In this document: one piece after another, positions 27,131 through 35,954 of the stretch | Layout of the letters: each line of letters starts with the position of its first letter | Position numbering within the stretch: position 1 is the first letter of the stretch | Assembly: GCF_027257935.1 (NCBI RefSeq) | Contig: NZ_JANZKW010000002.1 | Location: 806,001 to 870,000, forward strand | Length of the DNA: 64,000 bases | Reading direction: 5' to 3' | DNA from: Chitinimonas sp. BJYL2 | GTDB lineage: Bacteria; Pseudomonadota; Gammaproteobacteria; Burkholderiales; Chitinimonadaceae | The notes under the pieces: generated by a model | Told to the model about the DNA's origin: nothing | The model's database searches: none | The model's input: the letters and a program-made list of their open reading frames with translations, nothing else | Program-made: the position numbers and the translations under genes

Positions 27131-28159
27131 CTAGGCTTTGCAGAATCGGTAAACACCCAGCGCATCGCGCTCGCGTACCAGCTCGCCGCGATGCCACAGG
27201 TAGTTGAGGTGGGCGATGCACTCGGCCATGGCGAACATGGTCTGGTACAGATCGAACATACGGCCGAACAGCACCGGCATCAGCTCGAAAGCCGACTGCG
27301 GCGTGCTGGCCGCGGTCAGCAAGGCATCCAACCGCTCGGTGTGATGCGCCTTGAGCATTTCCACACGCGGATGGATGCCGCGAAAAGGACGACCATGCGA
27401 GGGCAGCACCAGCGTGTAGGCTGGCAGTGGCAAGAAGCGGTCCAGCGAGGCCAGAAAATGTCCCAGCGGATCACCATCGGGATCGGCCGCCCAGGCACCC
27501 ACGTTGGTTGAGATTTTCGGCAACAACATATCACCCGAAATCAGCACGCCCCGCTCCTCGCAGTACAAAGCCATGTGCTCGGGCGAATGGCCGTAACCGG
27601 GAATGCAACGCCAGCGCGCACCACCCAGCGTGATCTGATCATCCGCGATCAGGCGATGAAAGCCTGGTGGCAGCTGCTTCACACCCCAGTGATAGGTATT
27701 GCCACGCTGGGTGAACTGATCGAGCTTGTCCTGTGGCAGACCATGGCGCGCAAAGTGGGCATTGAACGAGGGCACATCAAAACCCGGCAGGTCATGCCAT
27801 ACCGATTTCGCCAGCAGGTATTCACCCAAGCTGATATGGAACGGCGCCTCGAACTGCTTGCACAGCCAAGCGGCCAGTCCAATATGGTCGGGGTGATAGT
27901 GCGTGGCCACATGGCGCAGGATAGGTTTACCTGCCATCGGCCCGGCAAACACCTGCTGCCAGGCGGCACGGGTGTCGTCGCTATCGTAACCCGCATCCAC
28001 CACCGTCCAGCCGCCATCTTCCTTGATCAGCCACAAATTGATGTGATTGAGCGCGAATGGCAGTGGCATCTTCAGCCAGAAAATACCGTCAGCCACCGGC
28101 AAGGCCTCGCCCACGGCAGGCGTTTGCTCAAGCAGCGGATAAGCAAGGCGATGCGGCAT
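27131..28159 (-). CDS. MBL-fold metallo-hydrolase
   Basis: A 342-residue cytoplasmic hydrolase of the metallo-beta-lactamase superfamily. The binuclear metal motif THYHPDH is intact (about residue 86), the later histidine is in GYGHSPEHMALY, an aspartate in LISGDMLLP and the last histidine in LPSHGRPF. The extra C-terminal helical region of about 80 residues (ECIAHLNYLWHRGEL) resembles the domain of LACTB2 and related thioesterase or glyoxalase-like members, where it contacts the substrate. It is divergent from liuR and could be part of acyl-CoA metabolism, but this is a guess from position. Confidence 0.88.
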   Translation of the reverse strand: MPHRLAYPLLEQTPAVGEALPVADGIFWLKMPLPFALNHINLWLIKEDGGWTVVDAGYDSDDTRAAWQQVFAGPMAGKPILRHVATHYHPDHIGLAAWLCKQFEAPFHISLGEYLLAKSVWHDLPGFDVPSFNAHFARHGLPQDKLDQFTQRGNTYHWGVKQLPPGFHRLIADDQITLGGARWRCIPGYGHSPEHMALYCEERGVLISGDMLLPKISTNVGAWAADPDGDPLGHFLASLDRFLPLPAYTLVLPSHGRPFRGIHPRVEMLKAHHTERLDALLTAASTPQSAFELMPVLFGRMFDLYQTMFAMAECIAHLNYLWHRGELVRERDALGVYRFCKA

Positions 28160-28251
28160 GACAACTCCGGATGAACTGAGGGTGTGATTATGACAGTGTG
28201 CCTACCCTCTGCTATCTTCCGCGGGCAGATATAAAACCGGTGCCGCTCACG

Positions 28252-28644
28252 ATGACTGACGACCAGACCTACACAATCACCGATCTCGCCCGCGAGTTCG
28301 ACCTTACCCCGCGTGCGATCCGCCACTACGAGCACGAAGGCCTGCTGGCCCCGGGCCGGCAAGGCCGCAACCGCGTGTTTACGCGTGCCGACCGCACCCG
28401 GCTGATGCTGGTCTTGCGCGGCAAGCGTCTGGGCTTTTCGCTGCAGGAGACACGCGAGCTGTTCGAGTTGTATGACGCGGCCCACGACGAGCGCGCCCAG
28501 CTGGTCAAGCTGATGGAGTTTCTGCGTCCCAAGCGCGAGGCCATCGAGCAGCAGCGCCGGGATATCGATGCCGTACTCAGCGAAATGGACAAGCTGGAAC
28601 AAGACTGTGCCAGCATTCTGGCAGAGGCCGGCGCAACATCCTGA
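28252..28644 (+). CDS. liuR: MerR-family regulator of the liu locus
   Basis: A 130-residue transcription factor. The winged helix-turn-helix (residues 5-70) contains YTITDLAREFDLTPRAIRHYEHEGLL with the MerR-type arginine/tyrosine recognition pattern, then GRNRVFTRADRTRLMLVLRGKRLGFSL. A coiled-coil dimerisation helix (about 80-120) follows and there is no metal-binding cysteine loop. This is the LiuR type known from gamma- and betaproteobacteria, where it controls branched-chain amino acid degradation. ATG 28252 matches the LiuR start. It is directly upstream of liuA, and a 16-bp palindrome between them is a good operator. The symbol is by family and context. Confidence 0.88.
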   Translation: MTDDQTYTITDLAREFDLTPRAIRHYEHEGLLAPGRQGRNRVFTRADRTRLMLVLRGKRLGFSLQETRELFELYDAAHDERAQLVKLMEFLRPKREAIEQQRRDIDAVLSEMDKLEQDCASILAEAGATS

Positions 28645-28664
28645 ATTCTTGGTTGCGGGTTCGA

Positions 28665-28693
28665 TTGACGTTAACGTCAACGTAACTTACAGT
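28665..28693 (+). promoter_or_regulatory. LiuR operator overlapping the liuA promoter
   Basis: A perfect 16-bp palindrome TTGACGTTAACGTCAA (28665-28680). Its first six bases form a -35 (TTGACG), followed by a 17-base spacer and a -10-like TACAGT (28688-28693). A 19-base spacer to CAGTAT is also possible. Binding would cover the -35 and spacer. It is placed 120 bases upstream of liuA. Confidence 0.75.
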
Positions 28694-28812
28694 ATCGAGC
28701 AATTGCTCGGCCGTTTGTCGCGCCTGTCGTAACCGTCGTGCCGGGGCACTAAAACACAGAGAGCGCGTCGGCTCATCCGGCTTTCCGCCTTGTCACTTTC
28801 AGGAGTTTCGCC

Positions 28813-29979
28813 ATGCACATCCCCTCCCTCAACTTTGGTCTGGGTGAAGACATCGACATGCTGCGCGAGGCAGTGCAAGGCTTCGTGGCTGCCGAGCTGG
28901 CACCGATCGCCGCCAAGGTCGATGAGGACAATCTGTTCCCGGCAGACATGTGGCGCAAGTTTGGCGATATGGGCCTGCTGGGCCTGACGGTCGAGGAGGA
29001 ATACGGCGGCAGCAATATGGGTTACCTGGCCCATATCGTGGCCATGGAAGAAATCTCCCGCGCCTCGGCATCGGTGGGCCTGAGCTACGGCGCGCACTCG
29101 AACCTGTGCGTGAATCAGATCCGCAAAAACGGTACCGAAGACCAGAAGCGCCGCTTCCTGCCCAAGCTGATCTCGGGCGAGCATGTGGGCGCGCTGGCCA
29201 TGAGCGAGCCGAATGCCGGTTCCGATGTGGTGAGCATGAAGCTGCGCGCCGACAAAAAGGGCGACAAGTACATCCTCAACGGCAGCAAGATGTGGATCAC
29301 CAACGGCGGCGATGCCGATGTGCTGGTTGTCTATGCCAAGACCGATGTCAATGCCGGCAGCAAGGGCATGACCGCCTTCATCATCGAGCCCAAGCTGTCC
29401 AAGGGCTTCAGCGCCGGGAGCAAGCTCGACAAGCTGGGCATGCGTGGCTCCAACACCTTCCCGCTGTTCTTTGATGATGTGGAAGTCCCGGCAGAAAACA
29501 TCCTTGGCGCAGAAGGCCGTGGCGTCAACGTGCTGATGAGCGGTCTCGACTACGAGCGTGCCGTGCTCGCTGGTGGCCCTCTGGGCATCATGGCCGCGGC
29601 CATGGACGCCGTGGTGCCCTATGTGCACGAGCGCAAGCAATTCGGCCAGGCCATTGGCGAGTTCCAGCTCATGCAGGGCAAGGTAGCCGACATGTACGCC
29701 ACCTGGAGCGCCACCCGCGCCTATGTGTATGCCGTAGGCCGCGCACTGGATCGTGGCGAAACCACGCGCAAGGATGCCGCCGGCGCGATTCTGTACGCCG
29801 CAGAAAAAGCCACCTGGATGGCTGGCGAAGCGATCCAGACGCTGGGCGGCAATGGCTATATCCGCGAATACCCGGTCGAGCGCCTGTGGCGTGATGCCAA
29901 GCTGTATGAGATTGGCGCTGGCACCAGCGAAATCCGCCGCATGCTGATTGGCCGCGAGCTGTTCAACGAAACCCGCTGA
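28813..29979 (+). CDS. liuA: isovaleryl-CoA dehydrogenase
   Basis: A 388-residue FAD-dependent acyl-CoA dehydrogenase that oxidises isovaleryl-CoA to 3-methylcrotonyl-CoA in leucine degradation. The flavin signature [10 protein letters not shown] (about residue 135) is intact. The catalytic glutamate is in [16 protein letters not shown] (about residue 245), the position characteristic of isovaleryl-CoA dehydrogenases rather than the C-terminal glutamate of other members. The dimer and FAD motif [20 protein letters not shown] lies near the C-terminus. AGGAG precedes ATG 28813. It is the first structural gene after the LiuR operator. Confidence 0.95.
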   Translation: MHIPSLNFGLGEDIDMLREAVQGFVAAELAPIAAKVDEDNLFPADMWRKFGDMGLLGLTVEEEYGGSNMGYLAHIVAMEEISRASASVGLSYGAHSNLCVNQIRKNGTEDQKRRFLPKLISGEHVGALAMSEPNAGSDVVSMKLRADKKGDKYILNGSKMWITNGGDADVLVVYAKTDVNAGSKGMTAFIIEPKLSKGFSAGSKLDKLGMRGSNTFPLFFDDVEVPAENILGAEGRGVNVLMSGLDYERAVLAGGPLGIMAAAMDAVVPYVHERKQFGQAIGEFQLMQGKVADMYATWSATRAYVYAVGRALDRGETTRKDAAGAILYAAEKATWMAGEAIQTLGGNGYIREYPVERLWRDAKLYEIGAGTSEIRRMLIGRELFNETR

Positions 29980-30047
29980 TCGGCTGCCCCGGTTCGCACA
30001 CGACCGCCTACACTGCTACAGGCCATATCGCACCGGAGCCCGCCTGC

Positions 30048-30818
30048 ATGCTGACGCGTCGCCAACTCATGTATCGCCTGCCTGCCGTGGGGCTGGGTGC
30101 CAGCCTGCTACCAGCACAGGCTGCCATCCTGTTCCGGCTGGCGTACTTCGAGACTTACAGCCCGATCAGTTTTCGGGATGGGAGTCAGATGAGCGGCATC
30201 CTGGTCGATATTTTCGACGCTGTGCTCAAGCGCCGGCTGGGCATGACACTGGATCACGAGGGCTACCCTTGGGCTCGCGCACAGACCCTGGTGCAATCCG
30301 GCGAGGCCGATGCGATGTGTACCGTGGCCACACAAGCACGGTTGGACTACGCACAAGCCTCCCGCGAATCGGTACTGACCATGCCGATCCGCCTGTTCGC
30401 GCCGGTGGACAGCCCCTTGCTCCCCAAGCTGGCGACCATTCGCAGCATGGAGGAATTACGCCAGCTCAACCCCAGCGTGTTGTCCTATATCGGCAATGGC
30501 TGGGCCAAGGAAAAGCTCGCCGGCATGCGGGTGGACTGGGGCGGTACCTTTGCCGAATCCGTACGCAAGCTGATTGCCGGCAGAGGGGATGTGATGGTCG
30601 AGAACGTCGTATCGATGCAGTACACGCTGCGCAGCATGGACGGCCAGCAGCGCGTCCGCATGCTGAGCCATACGCTGGAAAGCAGTGATTTTCATCTGCT
30701 GATCAACCGCGCCTCTCCGCATGTGTCGGCCCTGCCCGCCATCGACGAGGCCCTGCGCAAGTTCAAGCGGGAACCCGCTTACAACAAGATTTTCGAGCGC
30801 TACGGCATCAAGCTGTAG
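30048..30818 (+). CDS. orphan periplasmic solute-binding protein (SBP_bac_3-like)
   Basis: A 256-residue exported protein. The N-terminal MLTRRQLMYRLPAVGLG segment with twin arginines... more precisely an RR then hydrophobic run, and AQAA, indicates a signal peptide of about 26 residues. The mature part is an extracellular solute-binding protein family 3 fold: two lobes, with FRLAYFETYSPISFRDG at the ligand pocket start, DEGYPWARAQTLVQSGEADAMCTV-like hinge segments and a C-terminal AYNKIFERYGI. No permease or ATPase gene is adjacent, so it is either a receptor or an orphan. It lies inside the liu locus, between liuA and the thiolase. Confidence 0.82.
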   Translation: MLTRRQLMYRLPAVGLGASLLPAQAAILFRLAYFETYSPISFRDGSQMSGILVDIFDAVLKRRLGMTLDHEGYPWARAQTLVQSGEADAMCTVATQARLDYAQASRESVLTMPIRLFAPVDSPLLPKLATIRSMEELRQLNPSVLSYIGNGWAKEKLAGMRVDWGGTFAESVRKLIAGRGDVMVENVVSMQYTLRSMDGQQRVRMLSHTLESSDFHLLINRASPHVSALPAIDEALRKFKREPAYNKIFERYGIKL

Positions 30819-30844
30819 CGTGATCTCCACACAGGAAAACCATC

Positions 30845-32026
30845 ATGTCCGACGCCATCGTCATCGTCTCCGCCGCCCGCACCCCCATGGGGGGATTGCA
30901 AGGTGATTTCGCCAGCCTCAAGGCCGGCCAGCTCGGCGCCGTCGCCATCAAGGCCGCGCTCGAACGCGCCAGCGTGGCGCCGGATCAGGTCGACGAAGTC
31001 ATCATGGGCGTGGTGCTGCCTGCCGGCCAAGGCCAGGCACCGGCGCGTCAGGCCTCGATCGGTGCAGGGATTCCGATGTCGGTCGGTTGCACCACCATCA
31101 ACAAGATGTGCGGCTCCGGCATGAAGGCCATCATGTTCGCGCACGACATGCTCAAGGCCGGCAACAACACGGTGATGGTGGCTGGCGGCATGGAAAGCAT
31201 GACCAACGCCCCTTACTTGCTGACCAAGGCACGAGGCGGCTACCGCCTTGGCCATGGCGAGATCAAGGACCATATGTTCCTGGATGGCCTTGAAGATGCA
31301 TACGAAAACGGCAGCCTGATGGGCGTGTTCGCCGAGCGCTGCGCCGAGAAGTACACGTTCACCCGCGAAGCCCAGGACGAATTCGCCCTGCGCTCGCTTA
31401 CCCGCGCGCAAACCGCCATCAAGGAAGGCTGGTTCCGCGACGAAATCACTCCGGTCACCGTGGCAGGTCGCAAGGGCGATGTGCTGATCGAGATCGATGA
31501 GCAGCCCGGCAAAGCCATGCCGGAAAAGATCCCCACGCTCAAGCCCGCCTTCAAGAAAGACGGCTCCGTCACCGCCGCCAACTCCAGTTCGATTTCCGAT
31601 GGCGCCGCTGCCGTGGTGATGATGCGCGAAGCCGACGCTGCCAAGCGCGGCCTCAAGCCACTGGCCCGCATTGTCGGCCATGCCAGCTTTGCCCAGGAGC
31701 CGGGCGGGTTCACCACCGCGCCCGTCGGCGCCATGAAGTCGCTGTTCGAGAAGACCGGCTGGAGCGCCGACTCGGTCGATCTCTACGAAATCAACGAGGC
31801 CTTTGCCGTGGTCACCATGGCCGCCATGGTTGAACTGAACCTGCCGGCCGACAAGGTCAACATCCACGGCGGCGCCTGTGCGCTGGGCCACCCGGTGGGG
31901 GCGTCTGGCGCACGCATCGTGGCTACCCTGATCCACGCGCTCAAGCGCATCGGCAAGACCCGCGGCGTGGCCAGCCTGTGTATTGGCGGCGGTGAAGCCA
32001 CGGCCATTGCCATTGAGCTTTGCTGA
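30845..32026 (+). CDS. acetyl-CoA C-acetyltransferase (thiolase)
   Basis: A 393-residue thiolase that condenses or cleaves acetoacetyl-CoA. The nucleophilic Cys is in NKMCGSGMK (about residue 91), the catalytic His in GGACALGHPVGASG (about 349) and the acid/base Cys in SLCIGGGEA (about 379). The NEAFA motif is present. AGGA lies 7 bases before ATG 30845. In leucine degradation the end products are acetoacetate and acetyl-CoA, so a thiolase in the liu locus recovers acetyl-CoA. Which of the several acetyl-CoA acetyltransferases this is cannot be told. Confidence 0.94.
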   Translation: MSDAIVIVSAARTPMGGLQGDFASLKAGQLGAVAIKAALERASVAPDQVDEVIMGVVLPAGQGQAPARQASIGAGIPMSVGCTTINKMCGSGMKAIMFAHDMLKAGNNTVMVAGGMESMTNAPYLLTKARGGYRLGHGEIKDHMFLDGLEDAYENGSLMGVFAERCAEKYTFTREAQDEFALRSLTRAQTAIKEGWFRDEITPVTVAGRKGDVLIEIDEQPGKAMPEKIPTLKPAFKKDGSVTAANSSSISDGAAAVVMMREADAAKRGLKPLARIVGHASFAQEPGGFTTAPVGAMKSLFEKTGWSADSVDLYEINEAFAVVTMAAMVELNLPADKVNIHGGACALGHPVGASGARIVATLIHALKRIGKTRGVASLCIGGGEATAIAIELC

Positions 32027-32060
32027 TACCACCCGCACCCGAACCCACCAGGAATCGCCC

Positions 32061-32825
32061 ATGCACAATGCGCTCCGCCTAAGCCTGCTAGGCTGCCTGA
32101 CCGCTGCCACGGTAGCGGCAGAGGTGCGTATTGTCCTGTGTGAGTGCGATTCCCCCCCCTTGATGGAGTTTGCGGCCCGGCATGAACCCAGCGGCGGGTT
32201 GATCAAGGAAATATCGGACCTGATCGTTCATCAGATGCACGACACGCCGCAGTACGAAGTGCTCTCGCGCAAGCGTATTGATCTGGCACTGGCCAAGGGC
32301 GAGGCTGACATGGTCTGCTTCTCCAATCCCGCGTGGACCAGTCTGAGCGCCAGATTGCAATGGAGCACCGAGATCATGCCGCAGGTTGAAAAAGTCCTGC
32401 TGGATGCACAACGGGCAGCCCAGACGCAATCGGTGAACGACCTGCGCGGCATGCGGATCGGCCTGATCCATGGCTTCCACTATCCCGCGCTGGATCCGTT
32501 GATCCAGTCTGGCCAGATCAAGCCGGTCTACGAGCGCGATCCCCAGTCCAACTTCCGACTGCTGGAACATGGACTGGTGGATGGCGTCGTCAGCTCCGAT
32601 CTGCAGCACAGTCATTACTTGCGGACGCGCACGGGCGGCCGGGCACTCGGCTTGTCCACACTGACGGTCAGCACCACGCCCACGCATTGCGCTGTGCCCA
32701 AAGCCAGCGCCCTGCCCATGGACAAAGTCAACACCGCCATCCAGCAACTCAAACAGCAGGGCGCTTTCGACAAGCTGCTGCAGCGCTATCGGGCCCTGCC
32801 TACCCCAACCTCAGGCAAGCCATGA
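32061..32825 (+). CDS. orphan periplasmic solute-binding protein (second copy)
   Basis: A 254-residue exported protein. A signal peptide of about 20 residues (MHNALRLSLLGCLTAATVAAE) precedes a family 3 solute-binding fold starting VRIVLCECDSPPLMEFAARH. It has VLSRKRIDLALAKGEADMVCFSNPAWTS in lobe one and LIHGFHYPALDPLIQ in lobe two, ending with a KLLQRYRAL helix. ATG 32061 has AGGA 7 bases upstream. Its stop overlaps the ATG of the MaoC gene (ATGA), so it is translated with the degradation genes. No transporter partner is adjacent; ligand unknown. Confidence 0.8.
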   Translation: MHNALRLSLLGCLTAATVAAEVRIVLCECDSPPLMEFAARHEPSGGLIKEISDLIVHQMHDTPQYEVLSRKRIDLALAKGEADMVCFSNPAWTSLSARLQWSTEIMPQVEKVLLDAQRAAQTQSVNDLRGMRIGLIHGFHYPALDPLIQSGQIKPVYERDPQSNFRLLEHGLVDGVVSSDLQHSHYLRTRTGGRALGLSTLTVSTTPTHCAVPKASALPMDKVNTAIQQLKQQGAFDKLLQRYRALPTPTSGKP

Positions 32826-33283
32826 CCCTGTATTTTGAAGACCTGACCCCCGGCCGCGTATTCAAGGCCGGCCCGGTGTCCGTTGATGCCACCGAAGTCC
32901 ATGACTTTGCCTTGCGTTACGACCCGCAACCCTTCCACCTGGATGCCGCAGCAGGTGAAGCCAGCGTATTCGGTGGTCTGGTCGCCAGTGGCTGGCAAAC
33001 CGCCGCCTACAGCATGCGCATGCTGGCGGCGAGCGAGCTGAACACCATTGCGAATGGCTTGGTCGGCTTGCAGATCGACAAAATGATGTGGCATCAACCG
33101 GTCAAACCGGGCGACATCCTGACCGCCGAATTCGACGTGATGGGCCGCAAACACTCACGCTCCAAGCCCGGCTTTGGCGTGGTGCAGCTCGCGTGGCGTA
33201 CCTTCAACCAGCGTGGCGATCTGGTCATGAGCCTGGAAAACGCCATCTGGGTAGCCACGCGCGATAGCGCTGCCGCTGCCTAG
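32822..33283 (+). CDS. MaoC-like hydratase
   Basis: A 153-residue hotdog-fold enoyl-CoA hydratase/dehydratase family protein. The MaoC motif is clear: the pattern AtEVHDFALRYDPQPFHLDAAAGEASVFGGLVASG contains the hydratase Asp-x(4)-His (D in YDPQ, H in FHLD). Active-site residues for hydration are thus present. ATG 32822 overlaps the preceding stop by 4 bases. The role in the liu pathway is unclear. It may hydrate enoyl-CoA intermediates from valine, isoleucine or leucine breakdown, or work with the second acyl-CoA dehydrogenase that follows. Confidence 0.88.
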   Translation: MTLYFEDLTPGRVFKAGPVSVDATEVHDFALRYDPQPFHLDAAAGEASVFGGLVASGWQTAAYSMRMLAASELNTIANGLVGLQIDKMMWHQPVKPGDILTAEFDVMGRKHSRSKPGFGVVQLAWRTFNQRGDLVMSLENAIWVATRDSAAAA

Positions 33284-33340
33284 CCTGCACACCGATACCT
33301 ACCAGTCCGTGCCCCAGCACACCCGAACGAGATTCAATCC

Positions 33341-34480
33341 ATGATCCTCAGCGACGAACACCAGATGATCCTCGACAGCGTGCGTGCCTTCGCACGCGAG
33401 CGCCTCTGGCCTACCGCCGGCCTGCGCGACGAAACCTACGCGTTTCCGCACGACGAGCTGGCCGAGGCCGCCGAACTGGGCTTGCTGGGCCTGACTGTAC
33501 CTGCCGACTACAACGGCGCGGGGCTCGATTACCTGGCCGCCGCGATTGCCATTGAGGAACTCGCCGCTGGCGATGGCGCGTTCTCGACCATCGTGTCCGT
33601 CCACAACTCCGTCGGCTGCGGGCCAATTCTCGCCTTCGGTACCGATGCGCAGAAGGATCGCTACCTCAAGCAGCTCGCCTCCGGCGCCTGGTTGGGCAGT
33701 TTTTGCCTCACCGAACCGCATGTCGGTTCAGATGCCAGCGCCATAAAGACCCGCGCGGTACGCGATGGCGATCACTGGGTACTCAACGGCGCAAAGCAAT
33801 TCATCACCAACGGCAAGAACAGCCAGCTATCCATCGTGATTGCCGTCACCGATCCGGCCGCTGGCAAGAAAGGCCTCAGCGCCTTCATCGTACCCACCGA
33901 GACACCGGGCTACACCGTCGCGCATGTCGAAAAGAAACTGGGGCAGGCCGCATCGGATACCTGCGCCATCGTGTTCGACAACTGCCGAATTCCCGCTGCC
34001 GACCTGCTGGGGGCTGAAGGCGAAGGCTACAAGGTCGCGCTATCGAGCCTCGAATCCGGTCGCATCGGCATTGCCGCGCAGGCACTGGGCATGGCACGTT
34101 CGGCCTACGAGTGCGCGCTGCGTTACAGCAAGGACCGCATCAGCTTCGGCAAGCCGATTTTCGAGCATCAGGCAGTGAACTTTCGCCTCGCCGACATGGC
34201 CACACAGCTGGAGGCCGCCCGCCAATTGATCTGGCACGCCGCCAGCCTCAAGGACGCGGGCAAGCCCTGCCTCAAGGAGGCGAGCATGGCCAAGCTGTTC
34301 GCCAGCGAGATGGCCGAACGCGTGTGTTCGGATGCGATCCAGATTCACGGCGGCTATGGTTACCTTACCGACTTCCCGGTCGAGCGCATCTACCGCGATG
34401 TGCGCGTCTGCCAGATCTACGAAGGCACCAGCGACATCCAGCGCATCGTGATCGGCCGGGCGATTGGCAGCGAAATGTGA
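33341..34480 (+). CDS. acyl-CoA dehydrogenase (branched/short-chain type)
   Basis: A 379-residue FAD enzyme. Signature [13 protein letters not shown] (about residue 125) for flavin and substrate binding is present. The catalytic glutamate is in [10 protein letters not shown] (about 363), the position used by short/branched-chain and medium-chain enzymes. That distinguishes it from LiuA, whose catalytic residue lies earlier. [20 protein letters not shown] is the dimer/FAD motif. It is likely a short or branched-chain dehydrogenase for isobutyryl-CoA or 2-methylbutyryl-CoA, supporting valine or isoleucine degradation; the exact substrate is inferred only. Confidence 0.93.
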   Translation: MILSDEHQMILDSVRAFARERLWPTAGLRDETYAFPHDELAEAAELGLLGLTVPADYNGAGLDYLAAAIAIEELAAGDGAFSTIVSVHNSVGCGPILAFGTDAQKDRYLKQLASGAWLGSFCLTEPHVGSDASAIKTRAVRDGDHWVLNGAKQFITNGKNSQLSIVIAVTDPAAGKKGLSAFIVPTETPGYTVAHVEKKLGQAASDTCAIVFDNCRIPAADLLGAEGEGYKVALSSLESGRIGIAAQALGMARSAYECALRYSKDRISFGKPIFEHQAVNFRLADMATQLEAARQLIWHAASLKDAGKPCLKEASMAKLFASEMAERVCSDAIQIHGGYGYLTDFPVERIYRDVRVCQIYEGTSDIQRIVIGRAIGSEM

Positions 34481-34498
34481 GAGCGCGTGTCGTATCGC

Positions 34499-34590
34499 GT
34501 AGGGCGCAATAAGGCATAGCCGCATTGCACCGGCAGCAGTGGTTCAATGGCAATGACACGGTGCAATGCGCTGCGCTTATTTCACCCTCC
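34499..34590. repeat. palindromic intergenic repeat element, copy 2
   Basis: A 92-bp element beginning GTAGGGCGCAATAAGGC and ending TTATTTCACCCTCC, with internal ATTGCACC and GTGCAATGCGCTGCGCTTAT blocks. It is a diverged copy of 25970-26053 with imperfect termini. Confidence 0.75.
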
Positions 34591-34619
34591 TGGGTGCTTG
34601 AGCCGCCACAGCACCCAAG

Positions 34620-34638
34620 CACCCGGCTCGGCCGGGTG
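34620..34638. repeat. GC-rich hairpin upstream of the GNAT gene
   Basis: A perfect 8-bp inverted repeat (34620-34627 with 34631-34638) around TCG. No T-tract follows in either direction. Confidence 0.35.
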
Positions 34639-34686
34639 AAGCGATACCAGCTGATCAATATCAGCGGGAAGAAAGAGAACAGATCA

Positions 34687-35196
34687 ATGCAAGAGCAAAT
34701 CCAGCGGATCAAGTCAGACCAGGCCGATGTACTGCGCGGCCTGCGACTTTCCGGTCTGCAAGATGCACCCGATGCCTTCGGTCGCCGCCTGGCCCAGGTC
34801 AGCGAACGCCCCATGACCTACTGGGAAGACCATGTCCGCCGCTATGCCGAAAGCGAGCACTCGGCCACCTTTGTGCTCTACCGCGCGGGCAAGCCTGTCG
34901 GCATGGCCGGGGCCTATCTGGAAGGCGGCCGACGCGATCACGCCTATATCTGCAATATGTGGGTCGACCCCGCCTTCCGGCGTGGTGGCGCCGGCGCACG
35001 GCTGGTAGATACGGCCAACCGCTGGCTCGCCGAGCAAGGTGTGGAACGCATCAACGCCTGGGTCGTGGAAACCAATGAACCCGCCCAGCGTTTCTACGAG
35101 AATCTGGGTTTCATCGCCCTCGATCACCGTCGCCTGATGCCGGGCAATCCCGATATCGAGGAAATCCTCATGGTCTTCGATACGGCCCTGCTCTGA
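34687..35196 (+). CDS. GNAT family N-acetyltransferase
   Basis: A 169-residue acetyl-CoA-dependent acyltransferase of the GCN5 fold. Strands beta-4 and beta-5 frame the acetyl-CoA pyrophosphate loop in YICNMWVDPAFRRGGAGARLVD (R/Q-x-x-G-x-G/A type, about 95-115). NEPAQRFYENLGF is the C-terminal family hallmark. ATG 34687 follows a short AAGAGAAC region; an upstream in-frame extension has no domain content. The substrate is unknown. A stop/start overlap (TGATG) links it to the next gene. Confidence 0.88.
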   Translation: MQEQIQRIKSDQADVLRGLRLSGLQDAPDAFGRRLAQVSERPMTYWEDHVRRYAESEHSATFVLYRAGKPVGMAGAYLEGGRRDHAYICNMWVDPAFRRGGAGARLVDTANRWLAEQGVERINAWVVETNEPAQRFYENLGFIALDHRRLMPGNPDIEEILMVFDTALL

Positions 35197-35531
35197 TGTT
35201 CGCAACAACGCCACCTGCGCCCTATTACGCCGTGATCTTTACTTCGCTGCGTACCGATAACAACGATGGTTACGGTGATGCGGCAACGCGCATGGTGGAA
35301 CTGGCCGCAGGCCAACCGGGCTTTCTGGGCGTGGAATCGGCGCGAGGTGTAGACGGCCTGGGTATTACCGTGTCGTACTGGGCCAGCGAGGAAGCCATTG
35401 CCCACTGGAAGCGCGATGCCGAACACACCTTGGCACGCGAGCGTGGGCGCAAGGACTGGTACGCGGCTTATGAAACCCGCGTCGCCAAGGTGGAGCGGGC
35501 TTACAGTTTCCGCAAAGCCGATGCCGCATAA
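35196..35531 (+). CDS. antibiotic biosynthesis monooxygenase (ABM) domain protein
   Basis: A 111-residue ferredoxin-like alpha/beta protein of the ABM superfamily. The pattern YYAVIFTSLRTD...YGDAATRMVELAAGQPGFLGVESARG and later YWASEEAIAHWKRDAEH is typical of the small heme/flavin-free monooxygenase-like proteins in this family. Members range from quinol monooxygenases to proteins of unknown function. It shares one base of overlap with the GNAT gene and so belongs to the same transcript. Confidence 0.85.
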   Translation: MFATTPPAPYYAVIFTSLRTDNNDGYGDAATRMVELAAGQPGFLGVESARGVDGLGITVSYWASEEAIAHWKRDAEHTLARERGRKDWYAAYETRVAKVERAYSFRKADAA

Positions 35532-35600
35532 GCGCGACTTCCATCGCGCTCTACACAGATCAACGATAACGCAGCACACAAGAACACCCGGAGACACACG

Positions 35601-35951
35601 ATGCAGATTTTCCAGCTCGACAGCCTGAAGCAAGATCGCCAGACCATCGGCTCCCCCTACCGTGAATTCCTGCGCGTGGCCGATATGAGCGCCGGGCTGT
35701 ATCACCTCGAACCCGGCAATCCCGACCCCCAAGGTGCGCATGCCGAAGACGTGCTGTTCTACGTGATGGCCGGTGCCGCCACCTTGCAGGTGGGCGATGA
35801 CACGGTCGAAGTCAGCGCCGGCAGCGTGGTCCATATCCCTAAGCGCGTTGCACCACGCTTTACGGCCGTGCATGCCGCGATTGATGTGCTGGTGGTGTTC
35901 TCGCCGGCAGAATCGGCCCCCACTTTGCCTGAGCATATGACAGCGGGTTGA
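35601..35951 (+). CDS. cupin-domain protein
   Basis: A 116-residue single cupin barrel. Motif 1 is reduced: PQGAHAEDVLFYVMAGAATL contains one histidine, a glutamate (AED) and the glycine. Motif 2 (GSVVHIPKRVAPRFTA) lacks the usual PxxxxH histidine beyond VHIPK, so metal binding could be altered. No enzyme activity can be assigned; many such proteins bind small ligands or act as sugar isomerase-like stabilisers. It is the last gene before a 230-base repeat-rich gap upstream of liuB. Confidence 0.8.
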   Translation: MQIFQLDSLKQDRQTIGSPYREFLRVADMSAGLYHLEPGNPDPQGAHAEDVLFYVMAGAATLQVGDDTVEVSAGSVVHIPKRVAPRFTAVHAAIDVLVVFSPAESAPTLPEHMTAG

Positions 35952-35954
35952 GGC

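Noticed and set aside
30800-32206. A 468-residue open frame antisense to the thiolase
   Set aside because: It spans the ends of three plus-strand genes and shows no domain features; explained by GC-rich third codon positions.
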